Assembly: GCA_977006965.1 (NCBI GenBank)
Contig: OZ345374.1
Location: 2,418,001-2,482,000 of the forward strand
From: Phymatolithon calcareum
Lineage: Eukaryota > Rhodophyta > Florideophyceae > Hapalidiales
Direction: 5' to 3'
DNA: 64,000 nucleotides
The notes below the pieces were generated by a model. It saw only the letters and a list, made by a program, of their open reading frames with translations. It was not told the DNA's origin and ran no database searches. Positions 27,141 through 38,099 of this stretch are shown piece by piece. The stretch's first letter is position 1; every line of letters begins with the position of its first letter. The position numbers and the translations under genes were made by a program.

Positions 27141-27654
27141 AATCAACACATAACCCCAAAGACGAAAAAATATCGTCAATCTTAGTTTCTCAGACATTAA
27201 ACGGATTCCTCTCATAGAGCACACATTGCATGGCCGAAATAGATTGTTAAGACAACAACAAAGTTCTCATAGCACTAGTAGCATATACCTCACACGGGTA
27301 AAGTGTCCTTCAAATTGGGGTTTGGAAGCACAGGGCAAAAAAAGCTTGCCATCCATATAGAAACTTTCGAAACATCGATTGCCACCCTCGTCCTCGAGGC
27401 GATCTCCTCTCCAGAGCGGTCCGAAACTAAGAGCGGCACTATGTTTAGTACCTGTTCCAAGCTGACGTCCGGACAAAGCACCGGTGTCCTGGAGAGCTTG
27501 TTCAGTTTAGCCATTCGAGCTCTCTGTGCGCGTGGGCTAGTTAATTAGGTTTTGATATCTAAAGTTTGCACGGCTTGTAGAGTCGTGTTTTGTATATGAA
27601 CCCCCAGGTTTGGTCACCGTAACCACATCCGTCTGACACGGATTTTTTTGAAGC
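27141..27654. other. Spacer, no recognised gene
   Basis: An open minus frame (27267-27514) and a plus frame (27303-27548) overlap, and neither shows a motif. Confidence 0.4.
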
Positions 27655-27783
27655 AACTGCTTAGTTGTTTATACCTCAGTAACATTCCTCAGATTGTACG
27701 GGAGCAGCTTTTCGACACGTGTTCATTCTAGAAAAGCCTGGACACTAATACAGGGACTCCTCGTTTTCCATATTATCAATTAT

Positions 27784-27797
27784 GGTGACGCTGTAGA
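27784..27797. repeat. Target-site duplication, left (14 bp)
   Basis: GGTGACGCTGTAGA; partner 28870-28883 differs at one base. Confidence 0.75.
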
Positions 27798-28869
27798 AGA
27801 AGAAGAAAGGTAAATTTTTATTTAAAAGTTACCAACGCATCTACTGACGCATGGGGCAACTTTCCTAGTTCCAAGAGGTTTCGGCTGGATTTTGTCTAAA
27901 GAAGAGTTTCTTTTTTTGTTGGTGTTACACGATTCAGCGGACTACAAATACCCACACCTGGTCTCCTTCGGGACCTCGAGGGGGAAAATTACTCCACGGT
28001 CCTGTGCAACGTGGTGATTCCAGATTTGCAAGCAGTTCCTACTTGGCGACAGCCTGAAACATGGCCAAGAGCTCGTCGAGTACTCGCTTTGTCCAGGAGT
28101 GGTCCTTTTTGGTGAGTCTGTCCTTTGAGAGGCCTCCTTCCCACATTGGCCGGTGACCTCGATGAAGGTGGATGTACTCATTGGTGGGAACATTCCAGAT
28201 GACCACTTGATGGCAAGTGTTCTATGTCTTCTTCAGTTGCAGAGAAGGTGCAGAGGTAATGAAACTTTCGCGTTGGGTATTGATCGTTTTTTCGATATTT
28301 TGATTCTTTGGTATTTCTTGATGTTTGCCGTAGCTGTCATTTCCTTTGTAGCTTCGCTCAGGAAGCCATTCACTTTCGCGTTGACAATATCTCTCTCCGC
28401 TTCTACAAGTTCCTTGTTTGCGAGCTCTTTTGCTGGACCTGCTTCAGTCTCTGCACAAAGCGTCGTGCGAGGACGTCTCTTCTTCCCTTGGTTTGGAGGA
28501 TGTGACACATGGCCCTGTACCTGTCCAAGCTTCTTTTTCCACACTTCCCCAGGATTTGCCCGAAGAACATAGATTCAACCTTCCTGACTTCCGAGGCCAC
28601 CTTAACGGTCCAAGGTGTGAGTGTAGAGCATATTCCCATCTTGACTGCAAAAGAGATTTGTACAGTCCAATTGCAGTTGTGGGGTGGACACCATTAGTAA
28701 ACACGCCCGACCGTCCAAGATACTGGTGCACATTTTTGGACTTCTGGATCCTTTCTGTCAGTTTGGTGCCTGAAACTCCCTGCAACGCTAGTGTTACCCG
28801 AGGTACTTTACTTCCCAGAGAGTCTTTAGCCGCCGTCCCGAGAAACGGAAGCTATGGCCTGTCGTGTCC
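27798..28869 (-). mobile_element. LINE family C copy (inner) ending in (TTC)n
   Basis: The minus strand holds a reverse-transcriptase end (about 28785-28690: GLYKSLLQSRWEYALHSHLG) and the tail domain (MFPPMSTSTFIEVTGQCGKE near 28190). A 3' hairpin (27825-27860) follows, then CTTTTAAATAAAAATTTAC and a TTCTTCTTC tail (27798-27808 reversed). Flanks GGTGACGCTGTAGA (27784-27797) and GGTGACTCTGTAGA (28870-28883) differ at one position in 14. Frames are broken. Confidence 0.8.
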
Positions 28870-28883
28870 GGTGACTCTGTAGA
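28870..28883. repeat. Target-site duplication, right (14 bp)
   Basis: GGTGACTCTGTAGA; partner of 27784-27797. Confidence 0.75.
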
Positions 28884-29148
28884 GTAGTCTAATGCCTTTT
28901 CCGTTGTTAACTTTTCTCCGGAGTCCAGTTCAAACTTTGTTATGTTCTTGCGTACGGTCTCCAGGTTACAATCGGCTGCTGCACCGAACGTATCCGATAA
29001 ACACGGGGGTGCCGATATGAGGAGTCCATGTCACAGAATAAAGGCGGCCAGATGGCCGAGAGATCCAACACAATGTATGTAGTAATGACTATGTAAGACA
29101 GAAACAAAAGTTCATTTAAAATCGCTGTTCTAATGCTGCTATATGCCG

Positions 29149-31229
29149 TTACATTCCCATTCCTCCCATTCCTCCCATGCCACCGGCGGCGGCCGCCATA
29201 GCTGCCATGTCAGCGCTTTCATCCTTGGGATTGTCTACTACCATACATTCTGTTGTGGCCATGAGTCCGGCCACCGAAGCCGCTTGTTCCAATGCTGTGC
29301 GCTGCACCTTGGTCGGGTCAATGATGCCTGCCTTGACAAGGTCGGTGTACTCGCCCTTCTGCGCGTCATATCCGAGTCGCGGGGTACCCGTGTGGTTAAT
29401 CAGCTTCTCTACGACAACGGAACCTTCCACGCCTGCATTGCTGGCTATGGCAAAACACGGAACGCGAAGCGCCTTTCGAACAATGTCCACACCGACGTCC
29501 TGGTCAAAGTTTTCACACTTGAAATCGCTCAGAGCGTCCCGCGATGCGAGCAACAACGCTGTTCCACCACCGGGAACTATACCTTCCTCAACTGCCGCGC
29601 GCGTCGCGTTCAACGCATCTGTAAACCGATCCTTACGCTCCGATACTTCAACCTCGCTAACACCGCCAACTTTGATGACCGCAACGCCACCGCTAAGCTT
29701 GGCAAGACGCTCATGGATTTTCTCCTTGTCGTACTCGCTCGTGGCGGACTCTACAGCATCGCGCAGCATCTCACAGCGATCGTCAACCGATTTCTTGTCT
29801 CCGCCACCGTCCAGCATGATTGTGTCGTCCTTGGTGACAGTGATCTTCTTTGCGGTACCAAGCATGTCCAGTGTCATATCTTCCAGCTTCATGTCTAGAT
29901 CGGAGGAGACTAGAGTTGCACCTGTCATGATGGAGATATCTTCAAGGTTCGCCTTTCGTCGGTCGCCGAAGCCTGGTGCCTTAACAGCACAAACCTTGAT
30001 TCCAAGGCGAAGCTTATTGACGACCAGAGTGGCCAACGCCTCGCTCTCCACATCTTCGGCAATGATAAGCAACGGGCGCTGTGATTTCATGACTGCCTCA
30101 AGAATTGGGAGAATAGATGCGACAGTAGAAACCTTCTTCTCTACCGTCAAAATATAGGCGTTCTCAAATTCGACCTTTTGAGACTTGGGATCAGTGACAA
30201 AATACGGTGATACGAAGCCTCGATCAAACTTCATTCCTTCGACAATCTCCAACTCATCGGCGACGGTCTTTCCATCGGACACAGTGATAGTTCCTTCACG
30301 ACCGACTTTCTCCATGGCATCTGCAATGAGATTACCAACGCGAGTGTCTCCATTTGACGATATTGTGGCGACCTGTTCATGTCACGATAAGGAAGACAAG
30401 ATCAAGTACATGGTTAGAGACGTCTATTCGATGCATCGATGGGCGCTTGCTGTTATCGATCAGTGTAACTATGACAATGAAAAAGTCATCTTCGAAGCAG
30501 CGACAGTACCAAAACGGCACGTCGCGTATTGCGCCTATGGAAATGCGAGTTACCGCAGAGTGTCGTCATCTCGAAACAAGAAGAGGAACGTGGCAAACAT
30601 ACCGAGCTGATCTCTTCTTTGGTGCTGATAGGTTGGGTCATATCCTTGAGAGCTTCGAGGACCTTCTCCACAGCTACATCGATACCGCGCTTCAAGTCCA
30701 TAGGGTTCATTCCGGCGGCGACAGCCTTGATACCTTCAGAGTAAATAGCTCTCGTGAGAACGGTAGCGGTGGTGGTTCCATCTCCAGCAATGTTGTTTGT
30801 GTCATTGGCGACACTTCGAACGAGCTGCGCTCCGAGATTCATATGCTTGTCCTTAAACTCAATGTTCTTCGCGACAGTGACACCATCCTTGGTGATTTGC
30901 GGAGAACCAAAGGACTTTTCGATCACGACGTTGCGTCCTTTCGGACCAAGTGTAACGCTGACGGCGTTCGCGAGTGAGTCAACGCCTTTTGAAGTTGAAT
31001 GCACGGCGTTGGACAGGTATATACCACGAAGCCATAGGCAGAGTCAGTGATCTCTGATTCTGAAGATACGAGACGGCGCGAGCGGTGATTTCGAAGACCT
31101 ACCTTTTGCCATTAAGTTGCGAGCTTCAACGCTGAACCTGAGATCTTTGCCTGTGGCGAGAGTTCGAACATGGCCAACAGAGACAGCTTTGGGTGCGACG
31201 GCACGTGCTGCCCTAAGGATAGGGAACAT
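29149..31229 (-). CDS. HSP60: Mitochondrial chaperonin HSP60 (three exons)
   Basis: Group I chaperonin that folds imported proteins in the mitochondrial matrix. Exon 1 31103-31229 encodes [20 protein letters not shown]..., a basic amphipathic presequence, then ...NLMAKG. Exon 2 30603-30985 holds [20 protein letters not shown] and the ATP-site block [10 protein letters not shown]. Exon 3 29149-30372 holds the apical and equatorial remainder and ends [11 protein letters not shown], the Gly-Met tail of mitochondrial HSP60. Introns 30986-31102 and 30374-30602 (the splice acceptor ending at 30373) have GT...AG ends, and phases join correctly (127 + 383 + 1224 nt, 577 residues, normal length). The ATG at 31229 is chosen because the presequence starts there. 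It is divergent from the MADS-box gene. Confidence 0.95.
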
Positions 31230-32430
31230 GATGGACAGAGCAGGCGACCAGCTGCGCACGAATTGCACTTGTCGATGAGGCGGATGCGAGCGCTAGGGAG
31301 GAGAAGAACTCTGTGCCAGCTACGATAGAAGATGTACTGTATGGATTAACGATGGATCAAGAAGAGGAATTCGGGGAGCGCGAATAGGAGAGCGCAACGT
31401 GCTCCCGCCGTCGCCCGCACGAAAGTATGTCCCAATTCCGCTGTTTTTTGAAACAAACTGTAGACCAATGAGAGCACGAGATGTGAAACAGAACAATCCA
31501 GACCTGTGTTGACCACGTGTGCCGGGACACCAGATCCTCAAAAACTTAGACTGGAAAACGTGTCATACGAGGCGGAAGGCACCGAAAGCCACGTGTGAGC
31601 CATATGATTACAGGTTTCATGAACTGTGAAAAATTGCAAATATGGAGTAATCACGTGGAGAATTGCCATTGGTAAGCTCGGGGTGTATGATGACGTTACT
31701 CGGAGAGCAAAATTTGCGTTTCAGTTAGTCACGGCTGAGTGACTGTAATAATATGGTATGAAGAGTGCAGGGCACCATGAAAGAAAAATGTTTCTGGCAG
31801 CATGAAACTTGACGAGGCACAAACGTGGCGGCGGAATGCGGCATGAACAGTGAATAATGCAGCAGGCTGACAATGCTGAGGATCGAGACGGTGGAACGCG
31901 TGACGAGGGGCCCTGATGGTGAAAAGAGCAGCGCAGGGGCGGAACGTAGGGGTTTTGCGTGCGGCTGTATGAGGCGGCCGGGTCTCAAAGCAACGGTTGT
32001 GTTTGTGCATTGGGGCAAGCTCGGACCTGCCTCGGCGCAAATGGAACCAGGGTGCAGTACAGTATGGTGTTCTGGGCCCGAGCAGCTAAAATTAGAGACT
32101 GGAAAAAACGCATAATTCTGAGGATTTAAGCAGGTGCACTGCACTCGCTTCTCTACCGCCACAGTGTGATGATATTGTACAAGTACAAGCACCGTCAACT
32201 GCTCAACTCCGCACTACCCTACTCTTGTTCCGCGCCTTGTCCTCAGCTCCCTACAGTACCTCTTTCGCTTCACCTCCCACTGCCACTGCAACATCTCCCG
32301 CACACGGTCTCGGTCCTTCCCTCTCTGCCGTCTTCCACCCTTCCGCTTCCCAACTTCCCCGCCGCGAACCGTCCGTGCACGTGGAAGCACAGCCCGAAGA
32401 CCTCCGCGCCGCGTCAGCAACAGTCACGCC
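31230..32430. other. Divergent intergenic region between HSP60 and MADS-box genes
   Basis: 1.2 kb shared upstream region. It is rich in C and T just before the MADS start (32215-32400) and has no convincing ORF. Minus frames 31725-32198 and plus 31873-32115 show no domain. Promoters of both genes must lie here; no clear TATA box was identified. Confidence 0.5.
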
Positions 32431-34086
32431 ATGGGGCGAAAGAAAATCAGCATCGCTCGCATCCCCGATGAGCGCAACCGTCAGGTCACGTTCACGAAGC
32501 GCAAGAATGGTCTTCTCAAGAAGGCCATGGAGCTCTCCGTGCTCTGCGACGCTGAAATTGCGGTTATCATTTTCTCCAACACCAGTGGCGAAGGTCGGCT
32601 TTTCGACTACTGTTCCACCGACCTTCGCCACACTCTCGAGCGATTCTCGAATTTTGAGGGTCTTGTTGAATCCCGTGATAATCGCACCTACAACAGCCCG
32701 GTTGCTCAACTGCGACAAGGACCGAACACCCGTGCAAGAATGCCCCTTGTAATGGCGTCATCGCAGGCTCTTCACACGCTTGCCAATGTTCCTCGTGTTC
32801 CCGTCACTAACTTTCACCACAACGGTCATAATTTGCAAGCTCAACAATCCGCGCAGCTCGCGCATCCGCCCACAAGAGTGTCTCCTAGTCACGGTGTTCA
32901 TACAGAGGATGATGACGATGAACATGACGACGGTCATGATGACGGCAATGACGCGAAACAATCCAAGTCTAATTTTCAGCACCAGCGCATGCAACAGAAT
33001 CAACAGCAGCAACAGCAGCTTCTCCAACAGCATCAACGGCAGTTGCAAATGCAAGCCCAGCAGCAACAATTGCATCGGTTACAACAGCAGCAGCACCAGC
33101 ATAGTCAACATCATCTTCGCCAGCAGCAGCACCAACTCCAAGCGCAAAAACACATCCCGACCCAGCAACAACATCACCACCATCTGACCTCCTCGCAACC
33201 GCAGGCCTCGCGCCCGTTTTCTTCTTGGGACCCCGATGCCGGCCGAGCAAATGCACCGCCACCTTCGCAAACACCAAAACACGTTGTGCAGTCGGTTTCC
33301 GCCATTCCAGTAATGGACCGTGGCCTAGCAATGCCGGTCAAGTCTGAACCTCTTCGGCCTCCGCTCCATTGCGCCTCTTCAGGGACTACGTCGTTACCGC
33401 AGAAACAAGAACCTCTTCTCACTGGCGCAAGGAGACCACGGCCACCACCCTCTGATCCTGTGGCTTCATCGTCTATCCCCACAAGTCGCCCCCGTCCGTC
33501 CGCCGCCGCAGATCTGAAAAAGCACTATCGTCGCGAGCTACGCGTTTTAATCCCTGTTTCCGCTCCGGCGTTGAACGGCCCAATATCAGCAAGTACGGGT
33601 CGTAACAGCGTGCTGAACTCGGCACTTCCCTCAAACGGTCCAGCACTCAGTCCTTTAAGCGCTCGTTGGGTGCCTAACTTCAGTCCGCGTAGCGGTACAC
33701 CTAACCCGACTTATTTTAGTGGGCGCGCTACACCACGGACATCTGAGGGGATTCCAAACTTTCTAAATACTCCGCGTTGCACCGAGGTGCCGACAGATCC
33801 ATTGGCCACTCCGAAGGGTGTGTCTGGATTACACACGGCGCTCTCCTTTGGGGGTTCGAATGGACTTCTTCCTAGTCCGAGTAACGCTGGATTGTTGCCG
33901 TTGATGTCTGCCACGCGGGGATTGCCGGCGTCAACGCCGAGTGGAGGTGGTCCAAGCGGCGGAATTGCTGGTGGGCCGTCTACAGCGGTTGGAGGCGGGC
34001 AGCTTGGTAAACGATCGTCCGATGAATTGGAGACGGAGGATGGTGGGCCGCCATCCGCGCGACCTAGAATGGGTGAAAGTTTTTGA
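32431..34086 (+). CDS. Type II (MEF2-like) MADS-box transcription factor
   Basis: A single exon of 551 residues. Residues 1-58 are a canonical MADS domain ([56 protein letters not shown]), which binds CArG-box DNA as a dimer. The [10 protein letters not shown] helix and IIFS strand are MEF2/Type II in character. There is no K-box after it, as expected outside land plants. About residues 155-250 are acidic ([15 protein letters not shown]) and then Gln/His-rich from CAG/CAA/CAC repeats. The rest is Pro/Ser-rich and ends in Gly-rich and acidic segments, likely activation regions. The start ATG fits because the MADS domain begins at residue 1. Targets are unknown. Confidence 0.92.
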   Translation: MGRKKISIARIPDERNRQVTFTKRKNGLLKKAMELSVLCDAEIAVIIFSNTSGEGRLFDYCSTDLRHTLERFSNFEGLVESRDNRTYNSPVAQLRQGPNTRARMPLVMASSQALHTLANVPRVPVTNFHHNGHNLQAQQSAQLAHPPTRVSPSHGVHTEDDDDEHDDGHDDGNDAKQSKSNFQHQRMQQNQQQQQQLLQQHQRQLQMQAQQQQLHRLQQQQHQHSQHHLRQQQHQLQAQKHIPTQQQHHHHLTSSQPQASRPFSSWDPDAGRANAPPPSQTPKHVVQSVSAIPVMDRGLAMPVKSEPLRPPLHCASSGTTSLPQKQEPLLTGARRPRPPPSDPVASSSIPTSRPRPSAAADLKKHYRRELRVLIPVSAPALNGPISASTGRNSVLNSALPSNGPALSPLSARWVPNFSPRSGTPNPTYFSGRATPRTSEGIPNFLNTPRCTEVPTDPLATPKGVSGLHTALSFGGSNGLLPSPSNAGLLPLMSATRGLPASTPSGGGPSGGIAGGPSTAVGGGQLGKRSSDELETEDGGPPSARPRMGESF

Positions 34087-35236
34087 CAATAAGGTTTGGC
34101 GACTATAGCTTACACTCTTCTCCTTTCCTTTTCGCCATCTACTCTTGCTTGCTTGCTCGCACTATTCCTTATCTGCGGACCATGCCAGACTGAACGAAGA
34201 CTTCACCCTGTAAAATTGGTACCAGATTTGGTTAAATACTGTATGGCGCTCGACTAATACCACTACTGTACTCTACTGTACTGTATCTCTCTCCCTAGAC
34301 GTTGTGAGCTGTCATTAGTACTGAATTGCACTGTATTCATTGTATAGCCATGACCGCAGTGCTCCGGAAACCGTATTGTACAGTACAAACACGGCGTCGA
34401 TAAAAAAACCCTTGACAACATGCAGAGCACACATTTCTTCGCCGACGAGAACGCTATTCGCTGCGGAGCAGCGAGCGGACATATCAGCGTCAGAGTCCTT
34501 GTCTTGCTCCCTGGTCCGACTGACGTTATGGAGGGCGAAATGCACGAAAAGCGCATTATGGCACATACACTACGCGCGATACTATCGAGATGAATGCACC
34601 GATGCCAATGTGCACAGCGTTGCATGAAGCACCTTGGTCGCGAGAGTGTGTCAAGCACCGGTCATTATGATGATCACCTATACCATGATGGTAATCGGCG
34701 CAACTCGGCGGCTTCGCAGATGACATTCGCTCTGCGCGCTATATTCGCAGTGGTGATCGCGAGCGGAACACGCAGGCGGTGCTTGGAGCGCGAGAGTATC
34801 GACCCAGTCAAAAATTGACAGACCGCCTCGTCAGCAACTGCAACAGTGTACGGGAGACTTGTTGTCAAACAAGCTTTGTCCTTGTCCAGGTAGATGCGAT
34901 CGATTAACAGACACAAAGGCTCTGCTTGCAGTTAAGTGGAGCGGCAATGGCCTGGGCGCTCATTCTGGAAAATGGGAAATGTTTGATCTATAGAAAAGCT
35001 AACCAAATTCGACTTTACTGTATAGTCTTCTCTACAATTTTGGTCGAGGCTCTATCAGTAGCTCTATTATTATATTACTGTAAGAATAGAGCCTCCCTAC
35101 CATAAATAGAAAGAGAGGAAGCTAAGTGACTGTGCGGTTTGCAAGAAGTGTATTATGACTGGTGCAATTGCGGCGGTCGAGAAATCTGATCCCGGATATG
35201 CGACAGAATCTGCGCTGTTACCCGAGTTCACCGCGT
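34087..35236. other. Intergenic region with repeated TACTGTA motifs
   Basis: No supported gene. TACTGTA occurs three times at 34264-34286, TTGTACAGTACAA at 34376-34388, and ACTGTA at 35016 and 35080. It probably includes the MADS 3' untranslated region. Short frames on both strands overlap without motifs. Confidence 0.45.
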
Positions 35237-35330
35237 CTTTGAGTTTGCCGCATTCCCCCGTCTATGAAGGTAACCAAATGTTAATCAGATAAATCAAATC
35301 ATTCAAATTTCTTTTAGTAACAATAAAAGA
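35237..35330 (+). repeat. Dispersed repeat, also at 49195-49291
   Basis: Shares CTTTGAGTTTG, ATTCCCCC, AATCAAATCATTCAAA and TTTCTTTTAGTAACAATAAAAG with 49195-49291. It ends CAATAAAAGAAAGAAA, like the SINE-type ends at 25651 and 46615. It may be the 3' end of a short retroelement. Confidence 0.7.
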
Positions 35331-35377
35331 AAGAAATGTATTGTACGAACATTTCTGCTTTCGCATCCATGCCACGC

Positions 35378-36382
35378 TCAATACCTCCAAACTTTTATGC
35401 ATCCTTCTCGATAGGCTATCGCAACCAACGTGCTTGTCGAATTTCTATCGCGATGCACGGCAGCCTGAACAATTCCGAGCTCGGTTACATCATCGCTATC
35501 ATCCTCATCCACTTCGAGCACACTATCCTCCCGCACAACTATCCGCACCAGATGCTGCATACCGCCCGCCACAAAGTCCTTCCCATCTGACGACACGGCG
35601 CAAAACGGCAGCGCCCCAACATGCACCTCCTCCATCGCTCGCTCCTCAAACCTTTTCTTGGAGCGCACATACTCTGCAATCTTCCCCTTTCCCAGGACAA
35701 CCAGCGTACCTCCATCGCTGCTTAAGTCAAATGCAGCCATGACTGTCGCTTGCGCCGCAATACGGCGCACTGCTAGCTTCTGATCCGCTTCTGACGTGTT
35801 TGACTGCTGCTGCTGCACTGACTCCATAACCACATACTTGATCGTCGCCTGATCGCCGGTGCCCACTGCAAACGCGAGCACTTTCGCTTCTTCTGCCATC
35901 TGCACGCGTCCAATCCATGCGGCCTGTTTGCATACCCACATCTCAATTGCCTTTCCCTCCTCATCGACTTCATAAAGGACGACCAATGCATCTCGTGCCG
36001 TGTCACTTCGAGCAAACGCCGCGGCAATATGCGACAAGTTACTCGTCACGGCCACGCCGCTTGCATATTTGTATCCGAATTTTCGCAAAGTCTGTCCCAC
36101 ACCATACTCTTCCTCGTCACTGAGGTCGTAAATTGTGACGTCGCCGTTTACGCTAGCCACCGCGACATGTTTCGCTTCTGCCGACACAGCAACCTGCGCG
36201 ACATACGCTGCAGCATGCAGCGTATACGATACGCGAGTGCTGGTCGGCCCTTCAACGAGCAATTCGTGCACTCCAACCTCTCGACTCAATTTGTCGCCGC
36301 GAACGAGAAACGTTCCCGTGCTATCGAACGCCAACGTTGTGCTGGGCACGCACAGTTGCGCTACTAGAGTTGTTTCGGTCAT
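35378..36382 (-). CDS. WD40-like beta-propeller protein
   Basis: 334 residues, single exon. Strand-turn repeats typical of propeller blades can be seen: KHVAVASVNGDVTIYDLSDE near residues 70-90, then VAVTSNLSHIAAAFARSD, VLAFAVGTGDQATIKYVV, MAAFDLSSDGGTLVVLGKGK and CAVSSDGKDFVAGG, closing with VAIAYREGCIKVWRY. Only some blades have WD-like ends, and the exact family (for example a WDHD1 or PHB2-type scaffold) cannot be told. It is likely a scaffold or adaptor. The ATG at 36382 is the first in frame. Confidence 0.65.
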   Translation of the reverse strand: MTETTLVAQLCVPSTTLAFDSTGTFLVRGDKLSREVGVHELLVEGPTSTRVSYTLHAAAYVAQVAVSAEAKHVAVASVNGDVTIYDLSDEEEYGVGQTLRKFGYKYASGVAVTSNLSHIAAAFARSDTARDALVVLYEVDEEGKAIEMWVCKQAAWIGRVQMAEEAKVLAFAVGTGDQATIKYVVMESVQQQQSNTSEADQKLAVRRIAAQATVMAAFDLSSDGGTLVVLGKGKIAEYVRSKKRFEERAMEEVHVGALPFCAVSSDGKDFVAGGMQHLVRIVVREDSVLEVDEDDSDDVTELGIVQAAVHRDRNSTSTLVAIAYREGCIKVWRY

Positions 36383-36903
36383 TCCGCTCGTGTCGTACAG
36401 TGGGATATGTCACCGGTGACAGAGATCCGTTCAGTCAGCTACTTCAATTTGTATTTCAGCAATGTCTTGCACGCTCTGACCTGAGTTGTTCGAGTTCGGG
36501 CCATTGCAGGTTTATACTGTACAATGAGGTTGGGCCGACCGACAATCAGATGCCTCGGAGACACGTGTAATTTAGGCGCAGCATGCCGGCGGCGCTGGGA
36601 ACTTCTCCTGCACAAACGAGATAACTGTACGTACCGCTTGGCCTTAGCTCGACATGAGGGCGTTACTATGCTGTCACTTTCCTTCCTTCCTCATACGCGG
36701 GCGCGTTCTGAAAGCACTATCGAGGTGGCACTTGACAGTCGCAAGTCCAAGGGTTACAGTATTTATTACGTGGCCGTAGGCCAGTAGCTGGCGGTCGCGC
36801 GGCGGGGCGAAATAGTGCGCTCTAGGTCAAGTCTTTCTGGATGAAGCGTGCTGTGTGTGTATCATACAGGCATGGACATTGAATGTACTGTAATTGAGGA
36901 GAA

Positions 36904-36957
36904 CTACGTTTTTCGACGCAATTTCATGGATCCATGACATTGCGTCGAAAAACGTAG
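36904..36957. repeat. 54-bp near-perfect palindrome
   Basis: The 19-bp arms 36904-36922 and 36939-36957 are perfect. Inside them, after one mismatched pair, TCATGGATCCATGA (36924-36937) is itself a perfect palindrome. Only one pair in 27 does not match. Confidence 0.95.
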
Positions 36958-37079
36958 ATTTCAAAGTACTGTACAGTAATTCTCAAATGTTAAGCCAAAA
37001 AATGAATACAAATTATGTTCGCAGCCGTTACGGTACAGCAAGGCAAATAGAGTGCTGTACAGGCCTGTACGTCGGCGGT

Positions 37080-37143
37080 GACCGTCGATCAGGTCGCGAA
37101 CTCGTTGATCGACGGTCCCCCGCTATCGGGGGACCGTCGATCA
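37080..37143. repeat. Overlapping inverted repeats able to form alternative hairpins
   Basis: GACCGTCGATCA occurs at 37080-37091 and 37132-37143, and its inverse TGATCGACGGTC at 37106-37117. The middle copy can pair with either side. The right-hand hairpin has 17-bp perfect arms (37106-37122 / 37127-37143) and loop CTAT. Confidence 0.9.
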
Positions 37144-38043
37144 AGAATTCTTGCACTCTCGAATGAAGAATAGCGACGAGTGTGGACGTTCAACAAAGAA
37201 AAGAGAACCTTTTTCTTAAAACAAGGCGAGCTGTCATATTTGCAACTGAAGTGGAAATCTTGACAGACGACTTAATTGCTAACATATTATGCTTCTCAAA
37301 CCCATCTTCGTTGTGGATTGCTATCGAGAGAGCAATGTGAGTATCGCGTTCAGTGCCGCTCATCCTAAAGTTATATCGTTGAATGTGCATTGGGAAGAGC
37401 ATTACAGTACGCTTGCTTATTTTCAACCACAAGACTGGTGCGCGGTGCCGATAATTGCAAGCTTATTGTATCTCGTTCTGCAGCTTTCTCGACTTCGACG
37501 TCGACGGGCACTTCCACAGTAACAGCGACTCTATCCCTAGTGTACAATTGTGCACAGTAAATCTACCACAAATTGCGTGCAGTTCTTCACTGCTGGCCTG
37601 CATTCGTAATCATAAAAAACCAAAAAATTGGTTTCTTATGGAATAATGGGATTCTGCAAATTATGCACAATCAGTAGCAGATGGATTTTAGAGGACAAGC
37701 AGCTTGTATCATACTGATGCTGTCCTCTACTGTGTTTACAGTGAATTACTTTTCCCTTGCATTTCGTAATTGAGATCAAAATTCAAGGTTAACTTCCCGC
37801 CCCGAGCCCGAGTTCAATGCCTTCCGCGCCGTGTCGCGAAAAGCCATGGAAACACGAACGGCGAGGTGCAAAACGCAAATCTTCAAACTGTACTGTAAAT
37901 TATAACGTCATCGAATTCGCATGTTTTTTAAACAAAAAAAATCGTAAACATAAAATCTCTCTCGACTTTTCTGACGAAGTGGCTTCTTCGTTTTCAGTTT
38001 GACAAGCATACGCTTGGAAGCGGCTTGAAAAATCTACCAAATT

Positions 38044-38099
38044 AATAGTCATTCATCGCCATGCATGGTTGTCTGCAAACATGGCGATGAATGACTATT
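38044..38099. repeat. Inverted repeat with perfect 20-bp arms
   Basis: Arms 38044-38063 and 38080-38099 enclose a 16-base loop. On either strand the transcript would be a hairpin. Confidence 0.95.

Larger units (their letters stand above)
27655..28990 (-). mobile_element. LINE family B copy (outer), split by a family C LINE
   Basis: 27655-27797 and 28870-28990 are the two halves of a minus-strand family B 3' end. The reverse complement aligns with 12910-13125, including the ...CTCCGGAGAAA and ACGAGGAGTCCCTGTATTAG-type segments and TATAAACAACTAAGCAGTTGC near the terminus. The split point is the insertion described next. Confidence 0.75.

Noticed and set aside
29177-30157. Long plus-strand ORF opposite HSP60
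   Set aside because: It is the antisense shadow of a strongly conserved chaperonin exon; Ser/Pro-rich composition is typical of such shadows.
31725-32198. Minus-strand 157-codon ORF upstream of the MADS gene
   Set aside because: No domain; lies in the divergent promoter region, and overlapping frames on both strands are equally open.
32215-32430. Plus-strand ORF 32225-32752 as an alternative start of the MADS gene
   Set aside because: It is in another frame; the MADS domain starts exactly at the ATG at 32431.
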